NCBI GenBank assembly: GCA_958415665.1
Contig: CATYZK010000004.1
Coordinates: 33,189 to 97,188, forward strand
DNA: 64,000 nt
Direction of reading: 5' to 3'
DNA from: an uncultured Collinsella sp.
Lineage (GTDB): Bacteria > Actinomycetota > Coriobacteriia > Coriobacteriales > Coriobacteriaceae
Shown: positions 43,013-50,488 of the stretch, piece by piece
Numbering within the stretch: position 1 is the stretch's first letter
How the letters are laid out: each line of letters begins with the position of its first letter
Notes under the pieces: generated by a model
Told to the model about the DNA's origin: nothing
Database searches by the model: none
What the model saw: only the letters and a program-made list of their open reading frames with translations
Position numbers and translations under genes: made by a program

Positions 43013-44155
43013 TTAGGAACGCTGCTGCGGCTTCCAGGAACCCACATTGGCATCGTACTGGTTCAGCGCGCTGTTGCCGCCCTGCGCGATGGGCGCCAGG
43101 ATCTCGCTTTGGTGGGAACTCATCGACTCGCCATCGGGAATGGCCAGCGAGATATCCCAGCTCTGGCAGATTACGTCGACGCGCTCATACATCCACTCGG
43201 CAAGCTGCTTTAAGTGGGCGATATCGTCCGCATAGACCGTATCGTCCTGTACTTTCAGGTTGTTGAGCTCATCTTGCGTCTTTTTTATCTGGTCACGCAG
43301 GGCGTAGGCACTTTGCGACAGCTCCTGACGGGTGGACAGTGGCGTTCGAAGATAGCCGTTGTTAAAGGAATCGATGACCTCGCCGATCTGGTCCTCGTCA
43401 GCGTAGGACACGATGGTCTGATACAGACCGTCGAGCCTGGTATAGAGCTGATCATCGGTGAGCACGGTTTCTTCCTGGGCCACCTCGGCAGAATCGCCCT
43501 GCTTGGTATCGTCCTCAGTCGCCTCGCCCTTTTGACGCGTGGGGAAGGTGGTTTGTGCAGCTTGGCCAAACTGATCATAGAAGCCAGGCATAACACCCAT
43601 GGGATCGGTCGTCACGAACCAATAGGCACCACCGCACACGACGGCAAGGACCGCGATGATAATGAGCGGCTTAGGAATATGACGCTTATGCTTGTGATAG
43701 GCGTCCTCGTCGGGGTGCACCTTGCGCTTGGGTTTTTGAGCATCGTCATGCAGGGAAACGGGCGTGGGAATATCGACCTTGGGGATACCGAAATCCTTAT
43801 CGAAAGCTGGCAGCACGCAGGTCTCATTGGGGTCGGCGGCGTCCGAAAGCACCGCAGCGGCAGAGGCCGGCGCATGCGGCACCTCGGTATCGATCTGCTC
43901 TTGCGTTAGGCGCGGAAAGCCCGCCGTGCGGCCCGCTGCCAGGTCGGATGCGGCAGCGTCCTCGGAAAGGATGCCCGGAGCAGGGCGTCCACATTTGGGG
44001 CACGTGCGATCATGCGGAGAAAGACGGGCACCGCAGCCCTCACAGAACACGAACTCGGTGTGCTCGGGGCCATCGCCCGGACCCACATAGGCGTTGCAGT
44101 AGGGGCAGAACGAGGCGCCGTCCTCGATAGTCTTAAGGCAATGCGGGCAGATCAC
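43013..44155 (-). CDS. Double zinc-ribbon, single-pass membrane protein
   Basis: Function unknown. Two zinc ribbons occupy the first ~56 residues (ICPHCLKTIEDGASFCPYC; then FCEGCGARLSPHDRTCPKCG). A linker rich in Asp/Ala and a basic stretch (HKHKRHIPK) precede one membrane helix (PLIIIAVLAVVCGGAYWFV). An external ~190-residue helical domain with coiled-coil-like character follows. The frame opens upstream with a TTG at 44185, but the GTG at 44153-44155 has GAGG five bases ahead and gives the canonical VICPHC start. The 3' end of the gene is duplicated downstream. Confidence 0.8.
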   Translation of the reverse strand: MICPHCLKTIEDGASFCPYCNAYVGPGDGPEHTEFVFCEGCGARLSPHDRTCPKCGRPAPGILSEDAAASDLAAGRTAGFPRLTQEQIDTEVPHAPASAAAVLSDAADPNETCVLPAFDKDFGIPKVDIPTPVSLHDDAQKPKRKVHPDEDAYHKHKRHIPKPLIIIAVLAVVCGGAYWFVTTDPMGVMPGFYDQFGQAAQTTFPTRQKGEATEDDTKQGDSAEVAQEETVLTDDQLYTRLDGLYQTIVSYADEDQIGEVIDSFNNGYLRTPLSTRQELSQSAYALRDQIKKTQDELNNLKVQDDTVYADDIAHLKQLAEWMYERVDVICQSWDISLAIPDGESMSSHQSEILAPIAQGGNSALNQYDANVGSWKPQQRS

Positions 44156-44260
44156 GGCATCCTCTTTTCGAAGCAATTCAAACAATCGAGGTTAGAGCAT
44201 AACATCGCCACGGCCCCACAGGGCCAAGGCACCAATTCAACATCGCGGGACAGTCTTTTG

Positions 44261-44301
44261 GGGGATGATTTTTTAATCCCCGTCCCAGAAAAATCATCCC
44301 C
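44261..44301. repeat. REP-like single unit, copy B
   Basis: One unit of the palindrome family with core TTAATCCCCGTCCCAG is bounded by 13-base inverted arms GGGGATGATTTTT/AAAAATCATCCCC. It begins 14 bases beyond the stop of the P-type ATPase gene. Copies A and C are inverted doublets of the same unit. Confidence 0.8.
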
Positions 44302-44314
44302 TGAAGGCCGCGGG

Positions 44315-47044
44315 CTACTTCTTCTTTTTGCTCGGCATCGAGACTTTGATGCCCTGGGCCGATTTGGTCACGCGGGAACGCTTGGCTCCCGTGCTCTTCT
44401 TTTTCTTGGGTTGCGGTTGGCCCTGGGCCACGCCCTCGAGTGCACGGGCCTCGGCCTCGCGGACAGTGCGCGCCTCTCGGCGCTGCGCCATATCGGCGGC
44501 GACGCGCTTGGCAAAACGCTCCGCCGTCGAACCCGTCGAGCTCACCTTGCCGCCACCGCGACCCAGGCGGACGCGCACGCCGCGGCCAAAACCTGTTGCG
44601 GCATGACGACGACGCGGCTTGAGCGAATCCATCATCGTGGCGAGCTTAAAGAACACCGAGCAGGTAAAGACCACGATGACAGCTAGGATAACCATCTGGC
44701 CCATCGTCAGGTTGGCAATAGACAGCAGCTTTGGGAATCCGATAACGCCCGTCAGGATGCCGACGACTACAAACACAAAGAGCGCCACACGTAGGGGCGT
44801 GAGAGGCTGCGAGATGCGCCAGATCAGGCTGACGCTCGCCGCACACGATGTGAGCAGGCACATCGTAGACAGCGTGAGCTGGCTAAAGCCAAACGCGCGC
44901 GCCACAAAGATATCGAGCGCCGCAGCCATAATGACCGCCAGCGACGCCGGCAGCGCACGCTTGAGTACGTTCGTCAGGAACGACCCCTTCACGCGAGCAT
45001 TGTTGGGCTCCAGGCCCAACACAAAGCCCGGCGCGCCGATGCAGAAGAAGTTAATGAGCGTCATCTGGATGGGCTCGAAGGGGTACGGCGGCAGCGCGAT
45101 GCACAGCGCCGCCAGGCCCATCGAGAACAGCGTCTTGGTCAAGAAGAGCGAAGCCGAACGCTGCAGGTTGTTGATGGAGCGACGGCCTTCGGCCACCACG
45201 GCGGGCATCGAGGCAAAGTCGTTGTCGACGAGTACGATCTCGGCCACGTTGCGCGCGGCATCGGAGCCGGCCGCCATGGCGACGGAGCAGTCGGCCTCCT
45301 TGAGCGCCAGCACGTCGTTGACGCCGTCGCCCGTCATGGCCACGGTGTGCTCGCGGCGCTTGAGCGCCTGCACGAGCTCGCGCTTCTGCTGCGGGGTCAC
45401 ACGACCAAAGACATGGTAGCGGTCCACTGCGGCATCGAGCTTGGCCGGCGTATCGAGCGTCGTGGCGTCCACATAAGCGTCCGCACCCGGCACGCCCACC
45501 ACGCGCGCGATCGACGACACCGTACGCGGGTCGTCGCCACTGATCACGTTGAGAGTCACGCCCTGCTCGTTAAAGTAGCCGATGGTCTCGGCCGCCGAGG
45601 TACGGATCTCGTCGCGGATGGTCACAAAGCCCACGGGCTCGGCCTCGCCCACCATATCGCCATCGGGCGTAAAGCCGTCCACGCGCGCCACCACGAGCAC
45701 GCGGCAGGTATCGGCAAGCTCGGCGACACGGTTCTCGACCTGGGCAAACGCACGATCAGAGAGCACAAACTGCGCCGCACCCATCACATAGGAGCCCTGC
45801 ACAAACGACGCGCCGCTCCACTTTTTGGAGGACGAGAACGGAATGACCGACAGCGGCTCGGACACCTCGACCGGGCGATCGGCGTAATAGTTGAGCAGTG
45901 CCTGGCAGGTCTCGTTGGCATCGGCCGAAGTCGCACGCGCCACGTTGGCGAGCGCAAAATCGAGCACCGTGGTATCGACGGGAACGGCCACCTCGTCCGA
46001 GTCCACACCAAAGCTCACGTCCTCAACCGGCAGCGGATAGGTGCCCTCGACCTCCATACGGCCCGAGGTAATGGTGCCCGTCTTGTCCAGGCACAGCACA
46101 TCGACGCGCGCGAGCGTCTCGATGCAGTAGAGCTGCTGGGCCAACACCTTGCGACGTGCCAGACGCACCGTGGCGATGGCGAGCACCGACGAGGTCAGCA
46201 GCACCAAACCCTGCGGAATCATGCCCAGCAGGGCGCCCACCGTGGACAGCAGCGCCGACGAGGGCACGCGGCCGGCCAGCAGCTCGGAGAAGCACCACGA
46301 AAGCGCGCTATCGCCCGGGGTTCCCGCGGCATCCCACAGCTCGCTCACGCTCGAGGCAAACAACGCCAAACCGAGCGGGATCATGATGATGCTCGCAAAG
46401 CGCACGATGGCGTTCAGCGCGTTCATGATCTCGGAATTGACCTTTTTGACGTACTTGGCCTCGTTATTAATTTTGGCTACGTAGTTGTCGGCGCCGACAT
46501 GGATCACGCGGGCGCGCAGCAGGCCCGAGTCGATAAAGCTGCCGCTCATGAGCTCGGAACCGGGCTGTTTCTTAATAAGATCGCTCTCGCCCGTCAGCAG
46601 GCTCTCGTTCACGAGCGCCTCGCCCGAAACCACCACGGCGTCAGCGGGGATCTGGTCGCCGCGCCCCAGGCGGATGATGTCGTCGAGCACGATCTGGTCC
46701 AGGTCGAGCTCCACCTCGGAGCCGTCGCGCACCGCGATGGCCTTCTTGGAAGTCAGCAGCGTGAGCTTATCGACCATCTTCTTGGAGCGCATGGACTGAA
46801 TGACGCCAATAGCGGTATTGAGGAACACCACGAACAGGAACGTCAGATTCTTAAACGAACCGGTCAAAATGACCAGGAACGCCAAGATCACGTTGATCAA
46901 ATTGAACAGCGTGCAGAGGTTCTCGATGATGAGCTCTTTGACCGACTTGGTCTTGAGCTCCATGTTACGGTTGATCTTACCGGCGGCGATGCGCTCCTCG
47001 ACCTCGGCGGTCGAGAGTCCGCGCTCGATATCCGTTGCTGCCAT
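44315..47044 (-). CDS. P-type cation-transporting ATPase, CtpE-like, with basic C-terminal tail
   Basis: Pumps cations across the membrane using an aspartyl-phosphate intermediate. It has the TGES loop (ESLLTGESD), the phosphorylation site VLCLDKTGTITSGRM, the KWSGASF nucleotide-binding region, the hinge AMTGDGVNDVLALKEADCSV, and about ten membrane segments. It lacks N-terminal heavy-metal domains. The ion-binding helix reads LGMIPQGLVLL, more like calcium-linked CtpE than Zn or Cu pumps; the substrate is inferred. The last ~85 residues are a soluble Lys/Arg-rich tail ending in KKKK. The ATG at 47042-47044 is preferred to a GTG/ATG pair just upstream. Confidence 0.9.
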   Translation of the reverse strand: MAATDIERGLSTAEVEERIAAGKINRNMELKTKSVKELIIENLCTLFNLINVILAFLVILTGSFKNLTFLFVVFLNTAIGVIQSMRSKKMVDKLTLLTSKKAIAVRDGSEVELDLDQIVLDDIIRLGRGDQIPADAVVVSGEALVNESLLTGESDLIKKQPGSELMSGSFIDSGLLRARVIHVGADNYVAKINNEAKYVKKVNSEIMNALNAIVRFASIIMIPLGLALFASSVSELWDAAGTPGDSALSWCFSELLAGRVPSSALLSTVGALLGMIPQGLVLLTSSVLAIATVRLARRKVLAQQLYCIETLARVDVLCLDKTGTITSGRMEVEGTYPLPVEDVSFGVDSDEVAVPVDTTVLDFALANVARATSADANETCQALLNYYADRPVEVSEPLSVIPFSSSKKWSGASFVQGSYVMGAAQFVLSDRAFAQVENRVAELADTCRVLVVARVDGFTPDGDMVGEAEPVGFVTIRDEIRTSAAETIGYFNEQGVTLNVISGDDPRTVSSIARVVGVPGADAYVDATTLDTPAKLDAAVDRYHVFGRVTPQQKRELVQALKRREHTVAMTGDGVNDVLALKEADCSVAMAAGSDAARNVAEIVLVDNDFASMPAVVAEGRRSINNLQRSASLFLTKTLFSMGLAALCIALPPYPFEPIQMTLINFFCIGAPGFVLGLEPNNARVKGSFLTNVLKRALPASLAVIMAAALDIFVARAFGFSQLTLSTMCLLTSCAASVSLIWRISQPLTPLRVALFVFVVVGILTGVIGFPKLLSIANLTMGQMVILAVIVVFTCSVFFKLATMMDSLKPRRRHAATGFGRGVRVRLGRGGGKVSSTGSTAERFAKRVAADMAQRREARTVREAEARALEGVAQGQPQPKKKKSTGAKRSRVTKSAQGIKVSMPSKKKK

Positions 47045-47073
47045 ACCACGTCCCATCACGTCGCGTCGGTATA

Positions 47074-47110
47074 AGAAAAACCGCCCGGACCATGCGAGGT
47101 TCGGACGGTC
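47074..47110 (-). terminator. Terminator after tRNA-Arg(CCG)
   Basis: The GC-rich stem ACCGTCCG/CGGGCGGT (with a wobble pair) lies 3' of the tRNA on the minus strand and is followed by TTTTTCTT. Confidence 0.75.
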
Positions 47111-47120
47111 TTACGTTCGA

Positions 47121-47197
47121 TGGTGCCCCATGTTGGATTCGAACCAACGGCCTTCTGCTCCGGAGGCAGACGCTCTAATCCCCTGAGCTAATAGGGC
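47121..47197 (-). tRNA. tRNA-Arg (anticodon CCG)
   Basis: 77 bases including an encoded CCA. The acceptor stem is GCCCTAT/ATGGGGC, the D arm GCTC/GAGC, the anticodon stem TCTGC/GCAGA with loop CTCCGGA, and the T arm GTTGG-TTCGAAT-CCAAC. It reads CGG codons. It lies between the P-type ATPase and aroF genes. Confidence 0.95.
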
Positions 47198-47291
47198 CAA
47201 CGTTTGGCATTATACCCAAGTGCACCACGGGCTATCAAAATAAAAGAAAAAGCTTTGCAATTCCGAGGAAGACGCGCCGCATCGGCACACT

Positions 47292-47320
47292 TTAGAAGGC
47301 AAAAGTGAGTCAGATAGTAT
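47292..47320 (+). promoter_or_regulatory. Possible promoter for the aromatic cluster
   Basis: TTAGAA (47292-47297) and TAGTAT (47315-47320) are separated by 17 bases; an overlapping TATAAA (47318-47323) is an alternative -10. The start would be near 47327-47330, giving a ~75-base leader before aroF. Confidence 0.4.
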
Positions 47321-47343
47321 AAACTCTCATGCACCATATATAC

Positions 47344-47368
47344 ACGGCTCGCGATGCGGGCCGTTTTT
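47344..47368 (+). terminator. Leader terminator (possible attenuator) before aroF
   Basis: A 9-bp stem ACGGCTCGC/GCGGGCCGT (one T-G wobble, 3-base loop) is followed by TTTTT. It sits 34 bases before the aroF start and has a U-tract only on the plus strand. No plus-strand gene upstream needs it, so it probably controls aroF expression. Confidence 0.6.
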
Positions 47369-47401
47369 GCAAAGGATATCCATCGAGGTGAGAGGCACAC
47401 C

Positions 47402-48427
47402 ATGATTGCAATTTTAAAGCAGAGCGCCAGCGACGAGGCCGTCAGCCACATCGTCAGCTGGATTGAGAAGAAGGGTCTCAAGACCGACGTCTCGCGCGGC
47501 GAGAACGAAACCATCATTGGCCTGGTGGGCGACACGACCAAGATCGACCCGTTCCTGCTCGAGTCCATGGGCGTCGTCGAGCGCGTGCAGCGCGTCTCCG
47601 AACCGTTCAAGCGCGCCAACCGCAAGTTCCACCCCGAGGACTCCGTCATCGACTGCGGCCACGGCGTCAAGATCGGCGGCGACCAGTTCCAGGTCATCGC
47701 CGGCCCCTGCTCCGTCGAGGGCGAGAACCTCATCCGCATCGCCCGCCGCGTGAAGGCCGCCGGCGCCACGATGCTGCGCGGCGGCGCCTACAAGCCGCGC
47801 ACCTCCCCGTACGCCTACCAGGGCATGGGCCCCGCCGGCCTAGACCTGCTGTGCGAGGCATCGGCCGAGCTCGACATGCCGATCGTCACCGAAATCATGG
47901 ACCCGCGCGACGTGCAGGTCTTCCTGGACAAGAAGATCGACGTCATGCAGATCGGCGCCCGCAACGCCCAGAACTTCCCCCTGCTCAAGGAGGTCGGCAA
48001 GACGCAGACCCCAATTCTGCTTAAGCGCGGCATGTCCGGCACGATCGACGAGCTGCTCATGGCTGCCGAGTACATCATGAGCGAGGGCAACGACAACGTC
48101 ATCCTGTGCGAGCGCGGCATCCGCACCTTCGAGACCCGCACCCGCAACACCTTCGACCTCAACGCCGTACCGGTGCTGCACCACCTGTCGCACCTGCCCG
48201 TCGTCGCCGATCCCAGCCACGCCACCGGATACACCCGCTATGTTGAGCCCATGGCGCTCGCCGCGACCGCCTGCGGTGCCAACGGCCTGGAGATCGAGGT
48301 CCACGACGACCCGAGCCACGCCTGGTCCGACGGCGCTCAGGCCCTCACCCCCGACCAGTTCGACGACACCATGCGCCGCATCCGCGCCATTCGCGAGGTC
48401 GTCTGCCAAGAGACCGTTACGGAGTAG
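47402..48427 (+). CDS. aroF: DAHP synthase (AroF, type I-beta with N-terminal ferredoxin-like domain)
   Basis: First step of the shikimate pathway: PEP + erythrose-4-phosphate to DAHP. The N-terminal ~75 residues (IAILKQSASDEAVSHIV to SEPFKRANRKFH) form the regulatory domain seen in Thermotoga-type enzymes. The barrel shows VIAGPCSVEGENLI, AGATMLRGGAYKPRTSPYAY, QGMGPAGLDLL, IQIGARNAQNF-like (MQIGARNAQNFPLL), LLKRGMSGTIDELL and VVADPSHATGY. The ATG at 47402 has AGAGG six bases upstream. It is the first gene of a plus-strand cluster carrying the whole pathway. Confidence 0.96.
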   Translation: MIAILKQSASDEAVSHIVSWIEKKGLKTDVSRGENETIIGLVGDTTKIDPFLLESMGVVERVQRVSEPFKRANRKFHPEDSVIDCGHGVKIGGDQFQVIAGPCSVEGENLIRIARRVKAAGATMLRGGAYKPRTSPYAYQGMGPAGLDLLCEASAELDMPIVTEIMDPRDVQVFLDKKIDVMQIGARNAQNFPLLKEVGKTQTPILLKRGMSGTIDELLMAAEYIMSEGNDNVILCERGIRTFETRTRNTFDLNAVPVLHHLSHLPVVADPSHATGYTRYVEPMALAATACGANGLEIEVHDDPSHAWSDGAQALTPDQFDDTMRRIRAIREVVCQETVTE

Positions 48428-48430
48428 CAC

Positions 48431-49345
48431 ATGGGTACGGTGAGAAACGCACGCGTTAACCAGGGTGGCCCCAAGTGTGCCGGCATTGTAGGCCTGGGCC
48501 TCATCGGCGGCAGCTTTGCCCGCGGCTATGCGCAGGCGGGCGTCCGTGTGCTGGCCTGGGATCCCGATGACGATGTCATGACGGCAGCCAGCATGGGCAC
48601 CGTCGCCGGCGAGCTCAACGACGAGACGCTCGGCGAGTGCGACATTATCGTGCTGGCCTGCTACCCCGAGGCGTGCATCGAGTGGCTCGAGGCGCACGCC
48701 CAGGCGCTCGCCGACGCCACCGACACCGAGGCCATCATGGGCCCCGTGGTCATCGACACCGTGGGCGTCAAGGGCATCGTGTGCGAGCGCGCCTTTGAGC
48801 TCGCCCGCGAGCACGGCTTCTACTTTGTGGGCGCGCACCCTATGGCGGGCACGCAGTTCTCGGGCTACGCGCACTCCCGCGCCGACCTGTTCCAGGGCGC
48901 ACCGCTGGTGCTCGTGCCGCCTGCGGTGGACGACGCACTTAAGCTGGAGCTCTTGGGCCAGGTGCGCGAGATGGTGCGCCCCCTGGGCTTTGGCAAGTTC
49001 AGCGTGACCAGCGCTGCCGAGCACGACCGCGTCATCGCCTTTACGAGCCAGCTCGCGCACGTCGTCTCCAACGCCTATGTAAAGAGCCCGACCGCCCAGG
49101 TCCACCACGGCTTTTCGGCCGGTAGCTACCGCGACCTCACCCGCGTGGCGCACCTCAACCCGCAGATGTGGTCCGAGCTCATGATCGACGACGCCGGCGC
49201 GCTCGCCTTCGAGATTGACCATCTCATCGAATCGCTAGGCGCCTACAGCCGTGCACTCAAGGACCGCGACCAGCGCTATCTGGAGAACCTCCTTGCCGAG
49301 GGCGACCGCATTAAGCGCGCGCTCGACGACGAGGCCTCCCACTAG
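48431..49345 (+). CDS. tyrA: Prephenate dehydrogenase
   Basis: Oxidative decarboxylation of prephenate to 4-hydroxyphenylpyruvate, towards tyrosine. The Rossmann motif AGIVGLGLIGGSFARGYAQAG is at the N-terminus. The catalytic region GAHPMAGTQFSGYAHSRADL and the helical C-terminal domain (TSQLAHVVSNAYVKS, then YRDLTRVAHLNPQMWSELM) follow. No C-terminal ACT domain is present at 304 residues. It follows aroF by 3 bases, with GGAG overlapping the aroF stop. Confidence 0.95.
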   Translation: MGTVRNARVNQGGPKCAGIVGLGLIGGSFARGYAQAGVRVLAWDPDDDVMTAASMGTVAGELNDETLGECDIIVLACYPEACIEWLEAHAQALADATDTEAIMGPVVIDTVGVKGIVCERAFELAREHGFYFVGAHPMAGTQFSGYAHSRADLFQGAPLVLVPPAVDDALKLELLGQVREMVRPLGFGKFSVTSAAEHDRVIAFTSQLAHVVSNAYVKSPTAQVHHGFSAGSYRDLTRVAHLNPQMWSELMIDDAGALAFEIDHLIESLGAYSRALKDRDQRYLENLLAEGDRIKRALDDEASH

Positions 49346-49381
49346 ACCACCTATCACGCCAGGTCGAAAGGACCGAAGCTT

Positions 49382-50488
49382 ATGGCGATTACCATCGATA
49401 TCGACACCGCACGCCCCTACCAGGTGCATGTGGGCACGTTTTTGCTGGAGCAGGCGGGCGAGCTTGTGCGCGCCACCGCCGGCGGCTCGCGCGCCGTCAT
49501 CGTGACGGACACCAACGTAGGCCCGCTCTACCAGATGCCCGTTAAGCAGAGCCTTGAGGCAGCTGGCTACGAGGTGAGCATCTGCACCTTCGAGGCCGGC
49601 GAGGCCCATAAGCGCGCCGAGACATACGTTGCCATTTTGGAGTTTGTGGCCGAGCACGAGCTTTCGCGCTCCGACGTGATCGTGGCGCTCGGCGGCGGCG
49701 TCGTGGGCGATGTGGCCGGCTTTGTGGCCGCCACCTACATGCGCGGCTGCAAGTTTGTGCAGATCCCCACGAGCCTGCTTGCCATGGTAGATTCTTCGGT
49801 GGGCGGCAAGACGGCTATCGACCTGGCTGCCGGCAAGAACCTCGCCGGCGCCTTTTGGCAGCCGAGCGTTGTTATCGCCGACGTGGGGTGTCTGGCGACC
49901 CTCACGCCCGAGCAGTTCGCCGACGGCTGTGGCGAGGTCGTCAAGCACGCCGTGATCGCCGATCCCGAGCTTTTCGACGAGCTGGAGAAGACCCCGCTCA
50001 CGCTGGAACTCCTCAATAAGGACGTGGCCCGCGTAGCGCTCATCATCGCCCGCAATATCGACATCAAGCGCGCCGTGGTCGTTGCCGATGAGCGCGAGAC
50101 CAACCAGCGCAAGCTGCTCAACTTTGGACACAGCGCCGGACACGCCGTCGAGGCCTGCGAGCACTTTGAGCTCGGCCACGGCAACTGTGTGTCGATCGGC
50201 ATGGGCATCATCACGCGCGCCGCGGCCCTGCACGGTGTTTGCGATGCCGAGCTGCCCGGTCGTATTGAGGAGCTCTGCGCCCGTCACGGCCTCAAGACTC
50301 GCTGCAACTTGGATGCCGATACCGTCTTTGCCGAGGCGCTCCACGACAAGAAGCGCGCGGGCGACACCATCGACCTGGTGATTCCGCACGGCATTGGCCG
50401 CTGCAGCATCGACCGCACACCGCTTTCCACCTTCCATGATTTAATTGCCGAAGGCCTCGGCCAGAAGGGAGACGCTTCCGCATGCTAG
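49382..50488 (+). CDS. aroB: 3-dehydroquinate synthase
   Basis: NAD- and metal-dependent cyclisation of DAHP to dehydroquinate. Its 368 residues include VIVTDTNVGPLY, VALGGGVVGDVAGFVAATYM, IPTSLLAMVDSSVGGKTAID and the zinc-binding LNFGHSAGHAVEACEHFELG. The ATG at 49382 has AAAGGA upstream. It overlaps aroA by seven bases. Confidence 0.96.
   Translation: MAITIDIDTARPYQVHVGTFLLEQAGELVRATAGGSRAVIVTDTNVGPLYQMPVKQSLEAAGYEVSICTFEAGEAHKRAETYVAILEFVAEHELSRSDVIVALGGGVVGDVAGFVAATYMRGCKFVQIPTSLLAMVDSSVGGKTAIDLAAGKNLAGAFWQPSVVIADVGCLATLTPEQFADGCGEVVKHAVIADPELFDELEKTPLTLELLNKDVARVALIIARNIDIKRAVVVADERETNQRKLLNFGHSAGHAVEACEHFELGHGNCVSIGMGIITRAAALHGVCDAELPGRIEELCARHGLKTRCNLDADTVFAEALHDKKRAGDTIDLVIPHGIGRCSIDRTPLSTFHDLIAEGLGQKGDASAC

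Larger units (their letters stand above)
42780..43107. repeat. Exact 164-bp tandem duplication
   Basis: Bases 42780-42943 and 42944-43107 appear identical over 164 bases; flanking bases on both sides differ. The unit contains the last ~30 codons and stop of the zinc-ribbon gene plus the intergenic promoter region of the cyclophilin gene. The right-hand copy belongs to the intact gene, while the left-hand copy is a 3' remnant with no start. Confidence 0.95.

Noticed and set aside
45347..47074. 575-codon plus-strand open frame opposite the P-type ATPase
   Set aside because: Arg/His-rich shadow translation without domain features.
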